Part shown: in pieces, positions 23,468-31,401 of the stretch
Layout: every line of letters begins with the position of its first letter
Position numbering within the stretch: position 1 is the first letter of the stretch
NCBI GenBank assembly: GCA_000621985.1
Contig: JHWW01000007.1
Span: 62,001 to 126,000, forward strand
From: Lachnospiraceae bacterium V9D3004
GTDB lineage: Bacteria; Bacillota; Clostridia; Lachnospirales; Lachnospiraceae
Direction of reading: 5' to 3'
DNA: 64,000 bases
Position numbers and translations under genes: made by a program
The notes under the pieces: model-generated
Database searches by the model: none
What the model was told of the DNA's origin: nothing
Seen by the model: the letters and a program-made list of their open reading frames with translations, nothing else

Positions 23468-26400
23468 CTAATCTACCTTGGTCTTCTTTAAAGACCTGAA
23501 TCTAATAACGGTAACTGTAATCATAGCAAGATACAAGCCTAACATTATTATAGGGAATGTACCGCCTCCGGTCTGTGGAACATGAGGTTTATCAGGTATC
23601 TTCTCATCCTCAATCTTGATAGTTTGTAACTCGCTTGTGTCTTTAATCGTGTATTTAACAGGTTTTGCAATCTTATATCCTTCAGGAGCAGATATCTCCT
23701 TAAATGTATAAGTAACTCCAACAGCAAGCTTGCCTACTATGTCAAATCCCTCATCACCGGTGGTAAATCTCATGATCTCATTGCCTGCCTTATCAAGAAC
23801 AACAAACTTAGCACCACCAAGTCCCTGACCATTATCTCCTGCAATCTTAAGAAGCTTAATATTGGTTGCATCATCATACATGATAACCTTAGCATCTTCC
23901 TTGTCTTCAAAGACTCCGTCAGCGTTCTTAATGGCAACTATGGAATCATCACCATATACCTTTGAACTTTTTGCAGTTTTATCAGCATCTGCAGAAGCAT
24001 CCTTTGAAGCGTCTTTTAATGCATCAGCACTTGCATCTTTGCTTGCATCTGAACTTGAAAGCTCTGTAGAAGCAGTTTCCATGGTTGATGTCTCTGTACT
24101 TGCATCTTCTGCATCTGAGCTTGCTACGGCTTTCTTACTATTCTTTTTAACCATGAAATGAATCTCATCAGCAGTAACATATCCATCAGCAGGCTTAACC
24201 TCGCTTAATATGTACTCCTTATCATGAATAAGTCCATGAATCATAAGATTACCTGACTCAGTCATCTCAGTCCAGACATTCTCATATCCAAGCTCCTTAA
24301 GCTTCTCTGATAAGATAATTGAATTCTTATCTCCGGAAGTCCATGATACAATTTCATTTCCTTCTGTATCACTAATCTTAAGCTCACAGCCTTCAATTTC
24401 CTTGCTTCCGGTCAATGAAAGCTTATCAATCTCAGCAAATGTCTCTGTATTGGTATGAGTGATTCCCTTCTCTATCGTGTCTGTTTCGGCATCCTTATAC
24501 TCAAAATGAACAGGAATCTCCTCCTCATCTAAGTAGTAACTGCCGGACACTGATAACTCCTTCAAATAATAATCTCCGGAATTAAGCTTTGCTTCGCCTG
24601 ATGCAGACTCTTTGTAATTCTCATCCATAACAGGAACCTTAAGATTACACTCAGCATTACCTGATGCATCGGTTGTAAACTCAGTAAGTTTACTACCTGC
24701 CTCTACTATCTTTTCTCCGGTTGCATTGTAAATGTCATGCTTTGTGAAAAGACCAAATGTAACACCGTCAATTCCCACAACTGTCAGATCATCAATCTTT
24801 ACAAGCTTAATCTTGGTATTCACAAGACTATTTTTTACCGCAAGCCAACCTTTATCGTCGGTTGCATCTGTGGTATTAAGTACAAAGGTATCTTTACTGT
24901 TCTTCCATGTAAACTCTAAATCCCACTCTGTATCTTTAGGAAATGCGTAACCATAAAGAGTTTTCTTCTCTTTTACAGTATACTTACCAAGAGGAAGGTT
25001 AATAGTAAGATTGCCTTCATTATCTAGCTCATATCCTGTGAGATCTTTGATGTCTCTTGTAAACTTTACTTCTTTACCGGTAACTATCGTTGCTACCAAA
25101 TCACCGTTCTTAAACCAGTTATCACCCTGATTATCCTGAGTTACGATATCTCCGTTTGCATAGATTTCAAATTCAACTCCGGTCAAATTCTTATCTTCGA
25201 ATACAAACTCTTTCTTCTCAGAATCAAAGCTTACTATCTGCTCTCCTGTCTTCTTAAGGATAAATCTTCCGCTTGTTTCCTCATTGACATACGATACTGT
25301 TATGGTTACATGCTTATTACCCTCAGAATCAGTTACTTCCTCGTAGTTATCAAGCTTTGAATTGATAGTAACCTCAATATATTTATCTGTAATATGAAGT
25401 CCTGAAGCCGAATCCGTCTCATAGATTCTGTATGTAGCAGACTTAAGAGGTTCAACAGTAGTTATCTCACCTGTTGCATCAGTTACAAATGTATCAACAT
25501 TTACCTTCTGACCACCTTTTTCATAAGACTGTACGACCTTTTCCTCGGTTCCATCTGCAGAGACTTTGTAAATCTGATAAGCTGTACCTTCTTTGAGAAC
25601 TTGCTTCTCTGTATTCTTATCTTTCTTAAGAATCCTTAGATAAGCCTTAAAATAAGCATTTTTCAAAGGATAAGTGTAAGTCTTCCCATTCTCTGTTACA
25701 TCTACTTCAAAGTCCTCTACGTTAATCGTATCAACCGGTCCTGAACTAACCTGATGAACGATATATTTACCATAATAAAGATCCTTAGTACACGCATAAC
25801 CTTTATCATCAGTTGTTATCTCATCTCTCTCGTACTTTGCATTAGCTTTATCAAAACTTCCTGCCTTTTTAAGATATACCTGAAATACTGCACCTGGCTC
25901 AGGATTTAAGAAGTTTGGATCATCTTCCTTAAAGTATTTCTGAATCGCTACCTTACCAAGAACCGGAGCTTCTGTTACTTCCAGATTGGCTGCATTATGC
26001 GCAAAGCTAACGGTTACATTACCACCATCAACACGAATCTCCTTAACCTCGTTATTGATTAAATATCCCTTTGGAGCCTCGATCTCCTTTAAGTAATAAG
26101 TAACACCGGTCATAAGACAATCAGTCTCAAATGTTCCATTATTAGTTGTATAAACACCTGCTTCTCCCTGACCACCATTATCATCATAAACTGTAGCTTT
26201 TGTTGTACAAGACGGATCACTGTAAAGCTGGAACTTTGCACCATCAAGAGTAGCATCACCATGTGCCTTGCCATCATCACTGTAAGAATCCTTTTTTACA
26301 ACATTTACTGTGGCTTTCTTTAAATGATTTGTTACACCTACTTTATAAGCAAGCGGATAATTCCTTGGCTCTTCAAGTGCGCTATCAGGCCAGTTTCCTG

Positions 26401-27592
26401 AAGCATCCTTAGTCCAACTAAGATCCCTTCCCAATGAGAAGTTGAAACCATTTGCAAATTCAGGATCCGCTATAACATTTGGCTGAGCTGATGTATCAGT
26501 CTCTGTAAGAGTATAACCGTTGCTGATATTATTTATCTGTTCAGTCAACTGATGATACGCGATTTCCTCAGCTTCGTCCTTAGTCATTCCGGATCCAAAA
26601 TCAATGCCTTCATCCAATTCAAGATCTTCCTTCAAATACTTCTTTGCTGCCTTCTTCTCATCCGATGACATCGCTGCTAAGTCCGCATCCGTGTAGTAAT
26701 ACACTTCGTTATATGACTGTAAATAATATGTCATTCTATACGAAATGGTACCATTATCTCTTGTAACACCTACTAAAGAGAACTCGGTATCATCATTAGA
26801 ATCAACATTTGATGATTCAATTCCGCTCGCATCTCCAACACTGAATGAATAAAGCTCATCGATGTTGTGAACGTCAAGCTGAAACTTAATTCCACCAAGA
26901 GGATTTCCAAGATCATCATTCTTTTCTACAGTTACTCTCTGTCTGTAATACTGATTCTTATTAAGATGTTTAGGTTTATATGTCTCTGTTGTATCTGCAT
27001 CAACGGTTAAAAGTGTCTGATATCCCTTGGTTCCACCGGATTTCTTCCAGTAAGTTGCTGAAACCTCGAAGTTATCATTTGTCTTAAAAATCGCATCATA
27101 AATACTATCAACTGATCTTGAAGAATAATAACCGGTATTATCTTTAACCTGTTTAATGACGTTCTTGAATTGCTTCTCAGAAGTATAACCTTCTGCAGCT
27201 GACCATAATAATGCCTGACACATTATAAAACTCTTCTTTGAGCGCTTACAGTTTACGACATACCACTTGAAGATTTTGGCATAATAGCCTCTTTTCTCTC
27301 CACCGGTATCTTGAGTCCAGTTACATTTTTCTGTGACCTCATAGGTATTTCCTGCGTGACAAGTTGCACCTAAAGTAAGACAAAATGCTTCTTTACCACC
27401 AACGTGCATCTTCCACCAGGTACCCGACTTGGTCTTACCGCCAATACTCATAGTTCCATGACTTCCCATACCCGACAAACTTACAGTGGATGTAGTTGCT
27501 GCGCTTGCAGTCAAACTGTTAGTTGCGAATGTTCCAATAGTAAGTGCAAATACAAGCACCATCGACAATATCTGTCTAAATTTTACTTTCAT
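23468..27592 (-). CDS. Large sortase-anchored adhesin with thioester domain and Cna-B/SpaA-type repeats
   Basis: Starting at the ATG at 27592 (AAAGGA eight bases ahead) the protein has 1374 residues. A signal peptide (about 1-32, ending ASAA) leads into a probable thioester domain with Cys71 in AFCLTLG and Gln126 in IMCQALLW, the pair that forms the reactive bond in such adhesins. Repeated Cna-B/SpaA-like beta domains follow, recognisable by GAKFQLY, GVTFGLF, GVEFEIY and GAKFVVL starts and YYLKEIEAPKGY-type ends. Near the C-terminus a low-complexity Ser/Asp/Ala stretch is followed by a last domain, the VPQTGGG sorting motif, a membrane helix and a basic tail. It is followed by its own sortase. 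It probably brings cells together or binds host surfaces. Confidence 0.9.
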   Translation of the reverse strand: MKVKFRQILSMVLVFALTIGTFATNSLTASAATTSTVSLSGMGSHGTMSIGGKTKSGTWWKMHVGGKEAFCLTLGATCHAGNTYEVTEKCNWTQDTGGEKRGYYAKIFKWYVVNCKRSKKSFIMCQALLWSAAEGYTSEKQFKNVIKQVKDNTGYYSSRSVDSIYDAIFKTNDNFEVSATYWKKSGGTKGYQTLLTVDADTTETYKPKHLNKNQYYRQRVTVEKNDDLGNPLGGIKFQLDVHNIDELYSFSVGDASGIESSNVDSNDDTEFSLVGVTRDNGTISYRMTYYLQSYNEVYYYTDADLAAMSSDEKKAAKKYLKEDLELDEGIDFGSGMTKDEAEEIAYHQLTEQINNISNGYTLTETDTSAQPNVIADPEFANGFNFSLGRDLSWTKDASGNWPDSALEEPRNYPLAYKVGVTNHLKKATVNVVKKDSYSDDGKAHGDATLDGAKFQLYSDPSCTTKATVYDDNGGQGEAGVYTTNNGTFETDCLMTGVTYYLKEIEAPKGYLINNEVKEIRVDGGNVTVSFAHNAANLEVTEAPVLGKVAIQKYFKEDDPNFLNPEPGAVFQVYLKKAGSFDKANAKYERDEITTDDKGYACTKDLYYGKYIVHQVSSGPVDTINVEDFEVDVTENGKTYTYPLKNAYFKAYLRILKKDKNTEKQVLKEGTAYQIYKVSADGTEEKVVQSYEKGGQKVNVDTFVTDATGEITTVEPLKSATYRIYETDSASGLHITDKYIEVTINSKLDNYEEVTDSEGNKHVTITVSYVNEETSGRFILKKTGEQIVSFDSEKKEFVFEDKNLTGVEFEIYANGDIVTQDNQGDNWFKNGDLVATIVTGKEVKFTRDIKDLTGYELDNEGNLTINLPLGKYTVKEKKTLYGYAFPKDTEWDLEFTWKNSKDTFVLNTTDATDDKGWLAVKNSLVNTKIKLVKIDDLTVVGIDGVTFGLFTKHDIYNATGEKIVEAGSKLTEFTTDASGNAECNLKVPVMDENYKESASGEAKLNSGDYYLKELSVSGSYYLDEEEIPVHFEYKDAETDTIEKGITHTNTETFAEIDKLSLTGSKEIEGCELKISDTEGNEIVSWTSGDKNSIILSEKLKELGYENVWTEMTESGNLMIHGLIHDKEYILSEVKPADGYVTADEIHFMVKKNSKKAVASSDAEDASTETSTMETASTELSSSDASKDASADALKDASKDASADADKTAKSSKVYGDDSIVAIKNADGVFEDKEDAKVIMYDDATNIKLLKIAGDNGQGLGGAKFVVLDKAGNEIMRFTTGDEGFDIVGKLAVGVTYTFKEISAPEGYKIAKPVKYTIKDTSELQTIKIEDEKIPDKPHVPQTGGGTFPIIMLGLYLAMITVTVIRFRSLKKTKVD

Positions 27593-27635
27593 GTTATTTT
27601 CCTTTCTGAAATATAGTGTATTAACTGCTTCCAAA

Positions 27636-27674
27636 TCACTTTTCAACTGGCGGTAATCTTATTCTTTTCATCAT
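27636..27674 (-). CDS. Possible 12-residue leader peptide upstream of the adhesin
   Basis: AAAGGAGAGATA directly precedes ATGATG, opening a 12-codon frame (MMKRIRLPPVEK) that ends in TGA 43 bases before the adhesin start. It lies between the terminator and the adhesin. The strong ribosome site is the main evidence; translation is not proven and it could be coincidence. Confidence 0.3.
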   Translation of the reverse strand: MMKRIRLPPVEK

Positions 27675-27692
27675 TATCTCTCCTTTAAACGT

Positions 27693-27724
27693 AAAAAAAG
27701 CCCTCTGGTTACTTACCAAAGGGC
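27693..27724 (-). terminator. Intrinsic terminator between the CAP-domain gene and the adhesin
   Basis: Read on the minus strand, arms 27715-27724 and 27700-27709 form a 10-bp stem with one wobble, followed by seven T. It ends the CAP-domain gene's unit and would stop read-through into the adhesin. A possible promoter (TTGAAA, 17 bases, TAATAC) for the adhesin lies shortly after it. Confidence 0.85.
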
Positions 27725-27744
27725 CTGTTTAACAATCTATTCAA

Positions 27745-28788
27745 TTATGACACTAACTCGACTACATTCTCTCCATCAGTCGTAACAGTTATCTTAACTG
27801 TTCTCACCTTTCCTTCCTCTGTTCCAATGCTTTTATCGGTTATGTAATACGTATGACCGACTTCCAATCGAAGCTTTACGCCTTCTTCACTTTTTATTCT
27901 TAGAGTAACTCGCTTGTTCCATTTATCCTCTTCATCATAGCAAGTAATATTAGCAGATGAAACATAGCCTCCGGTTGAACCATCAAGCTCTTTTACTGTA
28001 ACAACCGCAAGGTTGCCTGAATCTATATCCTGTCTCCACTCTCTGATTTGTTTTGCTGTTTTATCAGAGAATATGGTGATATACATATTCTTGTATTTGG
28101 CTATAGCACAGCTTTTATGATCTGAATCAATCATATTTCTGTAATGACCTTTACTCTTCTTCCATGCCTTTACTGCATCAGTCACACTATTCTGTCCCAT
28201 AGCAAGATTCTCCGCAAAACCCTGACCTTCATATCCCGATATGGTATAGCAAAAGCCTCCAAAGAAATCACTTAAATCTCTATTGATATGCTCATGCTTA
28301 TCGTAACCGCTGGTCTTCAATCTATACAGACAAGCTTCATATAGTTCATCAGACCAATCTAAGGAATCAACTTCTGCTGCTTTACGGTAAGTATTAACCA
28401 TCTTCAATGCATTTTTAACATCGTTATTTGCTGAAGCATTTCCACTTACTGACTGATTAACACCAACTTTTACTTTGTACTTATATCGCTTAACCTTCTT
28501 GCCTTTTCTCTTAACAGTAATACTCACTTTCGTACTTCCTAGCTTTTTCCCGGTAATCTTTACAGTCTTCTTCTTTTTTGAATACTTAGCTTTACACACC
28601 TTGGTGTTTGAGACCTTGACAATAACCTTTTTCGCTCTCTTAAATGACTTCTTTGATATCGTCTTGCTCTTACCTGTAGTAACAGTAACCGTTTTCAATG
28701 CCTTTGCCTCAACATTTCCAAAGGTAAATGTCATAGATATAATCATAAATACAACGATAAACATTGCTACTCTCTTAAAAATTCTCAT
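27745..28788 (-). CDS. Secreted CAP/SCP-domain protein
   Basis: The 347-residue protein has a signal peptide (MRIFKRVAMFIVVFMIIS, cleavage likely after VEAKA). Next comes a basic, beta-rich region of about 75 residues with many Lys-Thr pairs (GSTKVSITVKRKGKK), which looks like a bacterial Ig-like domain. A CAP domain follows, with NTYRKAAEVDSLDWSDELYEAC, HEHINRDLSDFFGG, GQGFAENLAMGQNSV and SKGHYRNMIDSDHKSC segments. The two His-Glu pairs typical of the CAP cleft are recognisable. CAP proteins of Firmicutes are secreted and mostly uncharacterised. It is a separate surface cargo gene next to the adhesin. Confidence 0.85.
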   Translation of the reverse strand: MRIFKRVAMFIVVFMIISMTFTFGNVEAKALKTVTVTTGKSKTISKKSFKRAKKVIVKVSNTKVCKAKYSKKKKTVKITGKKLGSTKVSITVKRKGKKVKRYKYKVKVGVNQSVSGNASANNDVKNALKMVNTYRKAAEVDSLDWSDELYEACLYRLKTSGYDKHEHINRDLSDFFGGFCYTISGYEGQGFAENLAMGQNSVTDAVKAWKKSKGHYRNMIDSDHKSCAIAKYKNMYITIFSDKTAKQIREWRQDIDSGNLAVVTVKELDGSTGGYVSSANITCYDEEDKWNKRVTLRIKSEEGVKLRLEVGHTYYITDKSIGTEEGKVRTVKITVTTDGENVVELVS

Positions 28789-28837
28789 AAGGGATCCCTT
28801 CCTTTCTGAATCCTATTCGTATTAGTCTCTTTAGCTC

Positions 28838-28852
28838 TGGACAAATTGTCCA
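28838..28852. repeat. ICE palindrome copy 5 (upstream of the CAP-domain gene)
   Basis: TGGACAAATTGTCCA in the context GCTC-core-AAAAGC, about 50 bases upstream of the CAP gene start and 46 bases after the stop of the ribbon-helix-helix gene, at the junction between the replication block and the surface/transfer block. Confidence 0.85.
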
Positions 28853-28897
28853 AAAGCCATCATTAACATCATTATATCACTTCCGAGAGAAACTGAT

Positions 28898-29197
28898 TCA
28901 AATTAAATCTTTGATATTAGTCAGATCCATGTTACCTTTTATCTTATCCGCTCTTTGGTCACTATGTTGTTTTTCGGATCCATCGGTACAACAAGCTCTT
29001 ATTTCACTAATAATTCTATCTTCCATTTGTCTCAAATCAGTCTTTGAAACCTCACCGGAATCGTGATATTTAAGCACTGCTTGCCTTATATACAAGCTCT
29101 TATTTTTCTGCTTCTTAAGAATCTCATAGACTCTCTTATCTTCCTGAAATTGCAGATTCATGGTAATCTTAAACTGTTTTTTCTGACTGTCACTCAT
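28898..29197 (-). CDS. Small ribbon-helix-helix-like protein, possibly ParR/centromere-binding type
   Basis: The 99-residue protein begins FKITMNLQFQEDKRVYEIL and SLYIRQAVLKYHDSGE, a pattern of a beta strand followed by two helices, as in RHH segregation proteins of the StbB/ParR type. The C-terminal half is charged and flexible. Its ATG overlaps the ssb stop, so it belongs to the replication operon. A role as DNA-binding partner in maintenance or in relaxation control is plausible but unproven. Confidence 0.5.
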   Translation of the reverse strand: MSDSQKKQFKITMNLQFQEDKRVYEILKKQKNKSLYIRQAVLKYHDSGEVSKTDLRQMEDRIISEIRACCTDGSEKQHSDQRADKIKGNMDLTNIKDLI

Positions 29198-29540
29198 CTA
29201 CAGCACCCTGAATATCGCTAGATTTACTCTCTGCAAACTCAACCTCCTCTACAATAACCTGATAACCATAGACTTTCTCGCCTTTATTGTTGGTGTAATT
29301 GTTGTTCTCTACTCTTCCGGTTAGTAGCATCCTTGAACCAACGTCAAAGTATTTCTCAATAAACTCAGCCGTCTTGCCAAAAGAAGTACAGTGAAAGAAA
29401 TCACACTCACTTTGATCCTTATACTTTCCTTTCTTGTTGACTGCAATATCAAACCGTGTTACGGCTACCTGTCTCTCTCCGGTGCTTTTATGAAGCTCAG
29501 GGAGCCTAGAAACATAGCCCAATAGAATAATTTTGTTCAT
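29190..29540 (-). CDS. ssb: Single-stranded DNA-binding protein
   Basis: The 116-residue product is an OB-fold SSB: MNKIILLGYVSRLPEL, then VAVTRFDIAVNKK, CDFFHCTSFGKTAEFIEKYF, GSRMLLTGRVENNNYTNNKG and YQVIVEEVEF. It lacks the usual long acidic tail of chromosomal SSBs. ICEs often carry their own SSB to coat transferred DNA or to assist element replication. It follows the initiator gene by 20 bases and has GAGAGGT as ribosome site. Confidence 0.95.
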   Translation of the reverse strand: MNKIILLGYVSRLPELHKSTGERQVAVTRFDIAVNKKGKYKDQSECDFFHCTSFGKTAEFIEKYFDVGSRMLLTGRVENNNYTNNKGEKVYGYQVIVEEVEFAESKSSDIQGAVDE

Positions 29541-29560
29541 GTGTTTATACCTCTCTTTCT

Positions 29561-30913
29561 TTATTTATCATTTGATGCCGTCCAATCTCTGCTATAATAC
29601 GAGTTATTAAACCAAGCTTGATAATCAGCATCAAAATTCTGTAATATACTCCAAATAACGCTTTTAGCATATGCATCTGGATTAACAATTTCTTGCTCAA
29701 TAGTTGCTTTCGTATATCGCTCTACACACCTATCCATTAAAATATCAAATCCCATAACAGCGCAACCATACTTGTGATAAATAGCATTCATACTCTCAAT
29801 AAATTTTGAATATGTTACAAGCTGTTTTCCGCTATTTATCTTGATTGGTTCAAGAGATGTCGCCATGTATATGATATTTCTTAGCATCAGTTTATAAAAA
29901 CAATTATCCTGAACAATACAATTGTCATCGTCTTTTTCCATATGGTCACTCCAATGAAACAATACTTGCATGGCAAGCTTCATCTTCTCAGGTTCGTTAA
30001 CAAACCTGTAAGGAATCCCATTTTCTGCTTCCAACAGTTTTTCCATCCGATACTCGTCTCTTGGAAGAATATCTTCCGTTGGATCTAGTGGAAAATAAAC
30101 TCCTTGTTTGTGGTTCACATCTGATCTCATCTCATCCACTTCAACATCGTTGTCACTCTTAGATGTGATAGGATGAGATTCAGTATCGCTAACATCAGTA
30201 TTACTAATATCTGTATTACTATACTCAGTATTAATAATATTAGTATTATTAGGTTTTGATTTTGGAAACTCTCGTGTTTCGATTTCCGAAACTCTCGTGT
30301 TTTGATTTTCAAAACTCTCGTGTTTTGATTTTGGAAACTCTCGCGTTTCGATTTTCAAAACTCCCGTGTTTTGATTTTCAAAACTCTCGTGTTTTGATTT
30401 TCGAAACACTGTTGAATTATCAACATTTTTATGTACTTTATCATCTTCATCACGAGAATCTACATCCGAAGCTTTCTTCTTTTCTCTTCGAGACTTAACT
30501 TTAGCTTCTGCTTCCTTAGGTTGCTCCAAGCCATCATTAACCAAAGTTGCAAAATTCTTTACATAAATTATGTCCGGCAAAGAAAAACCTTGCTTCTTTC
30601 GTTCAATAAGCCCATACACTTCAAGTTCTTTTAAGAGTTTCACACATTTCTGAGTTCCTATGCACAGATCAATCATAATCTCATCAGTCGTATAAATGAT
30701 GTAAACCCTGTCTTCTTCGTCAAACCATCTATTCTTCATAGATAGTGACATCCTATCAAGTAACAAGCCAAAGAGCATCTTGGACTCATTTGACATCTTC
30801 TCGAACCTGCCATCCTTAATGAGTATCTTCGGTATTCTTAAGAATGAGAACATCTCTGACTGCATCCCATAAAAGTAGTCCAATTGAACTGCCACAGTAT
30901 CGTTATCTACCAT
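29561..30913 (-). CDS. repA: RepA_N-type replication initiator with in-gene iterons and DUF6017-like C-terminus
   Basis: Start at 30913 is chosen because its ATG overlaps the stop of the upstream regulator (TAATG) and AAAGGGGAAG lies ahead; the result is 450 residues. The N-terminal 110 residues match the RepA_N replication initiator domain (FLRIPKILIKDGRFEKMS, SNESKMLFGLLLDRMSLS, VYIIYTTDEIMIDLC). The middle is hypervariable and repetitive, encoded by 23-bp iterons. The C-terminal 130 residues (FVNEPEKMKLAMQVLF to NPDAYAKSVIWSILQNF) match DUF6017. In RepA_N plasmids the origin lies within the initiator gene, as seems to be the case here. It should allow replication of the excised circle. Confidence 0.9.
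   Translation of the reverse strand: MVDNDTVAVQLDYFYGMQSEMFSFLRIPKILIKDGRFEKMSNESKMLFGLLLDRMSLSMKNRWFDEEDRVYIIYTTDEIMIDLCIGTQKCVKLLKELEVYGLIERKKQGFSLPDIIYVKNFATLVNDGLEQPKEAEAKVKSRREKKKASDVDSRDEDDKVHKNVDNSTVFRKSKHESFENQNTGVLKIETREFPKSKHESFENQNTRVSEIETREFPKSKPNNTNIINTEYSNTDISNTDVSDTESHPITSKSDNDVEVDEMRSDVNHKQGVYFPLDPTEDILPRDEYRMEKLLEAENGIPYRFVNEPEKMKLAMQVLFHWSDHMEKDDDNCIVQDNCFYKLMLRNIIYMATSLEPIKINSGKQLVTYSKFIESMNAIYHKYGCAVMGFDILMDRCVERYTKATIEQEIVNPDAYAKSVIWSILQNFDADYQAWFNNSYYSRDWTASNDK
30254..30410. repeat. Seven tandem 23-bp iterons inside repA, candidate replication origin
   Basis: Units start at 30254, 30277, 30300, 30323, 30346, 30369 and 30392, each 23 bases and close to TTTTGATTTTCAAAACTCTCGTG; the last is partial. 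Because 23 is not a multiple of three the protein shows a 23-residue repeat made of three units. The regularity is therefore at DNA level, as expected for initiator binding sites. Confidence 0.85.
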
Positions 30914-31395
30914 TAGGCACTTCCCCTTTCTCCTGGTGCTATGTATGTCAATTTCCATTCAATATAGTCTTGTTTGGAAATATCGTTCGATTCTAACTGC
31001 TTTCGCTTTTTTCTCCATTCCTTATAGAACATTGAGAAATACTCGCATGTTTCATATTCCAATGGATTTCCTTTATGAAGAATCATATCCATTTCAGGAA
31101 ACAATTCTTCAACCCATAAAGTCTGATAAATAAAGTCTGTAGGATTTCTAAAATCATAATTCCTGAGCATCCCCTCAGAAACATCAAGTATTTCCGAGAT
31201 TCTCAGTATTCTATCAGTCTTAGGGATCCGCCCACCCTTTTCATATCTGCAAACCCTGTTTCTGACCTTTTCATTCTTAAGCCCCATAGCTTCTCCAAGC
31301 TTTTGTTGCGTCAAACCTCTAAACTGCCTGACATAAGCAACTCGTGAGCCCCATGATAAGCTCTTTAAGGTAGGAGTTCTCACATACAGTCTCAT
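30913..31395 (-). CDS. XRE-family regulator of the replication/partition block
   Basis: The 160-residue protein has a helix-turn-helix in its first half: GSRVAYVRQFRGLTQQKLG, then LKNEKVRNRVCRYEKGGR and TDRILRISEILDVSEGML. The C-terminal half is a basic, aromatic-rich domain (YFSMFYKEWRKKRKQLE) of unknown role. Start ATG at 31395 has GAGGGGTG seven bases ahead. Its stop overlaps the initiator start, so it is coupled to repA, and it is seven bases from parB. It most likely controls this operon, for example copy number or activation of the element. Confidence 0.8.
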   Translation of the reverse strand: MRLYVRTPTLKSLSWGSRVAYVRQFRGLTQQKLGEAMGLKNEKVRNRVCRYEKGGRIPKTDRILRISEILDVSEGMLRNYDFRNPTDFIYQTLWVEELFPEMDMILHKGNPLEYETCEYFSMFYKEWRKKRKQLESNDISKQDYIEWKLTYIAPGERGSA

Positions 31396-31401
31396 ATGCA
31401 A

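Noticed and set aside
30254-30410. Possible CRISPR array
   Set aside because: The repeats are directly tandem with no variable spacers and lie in frame of an initiator gene; they are iterons.
30127-30498. Open frames on both strands across the iterons
   Set aside because: The 23-bp repeats lack stop codons in several frames; these are a by-product of the repeats and not genes.
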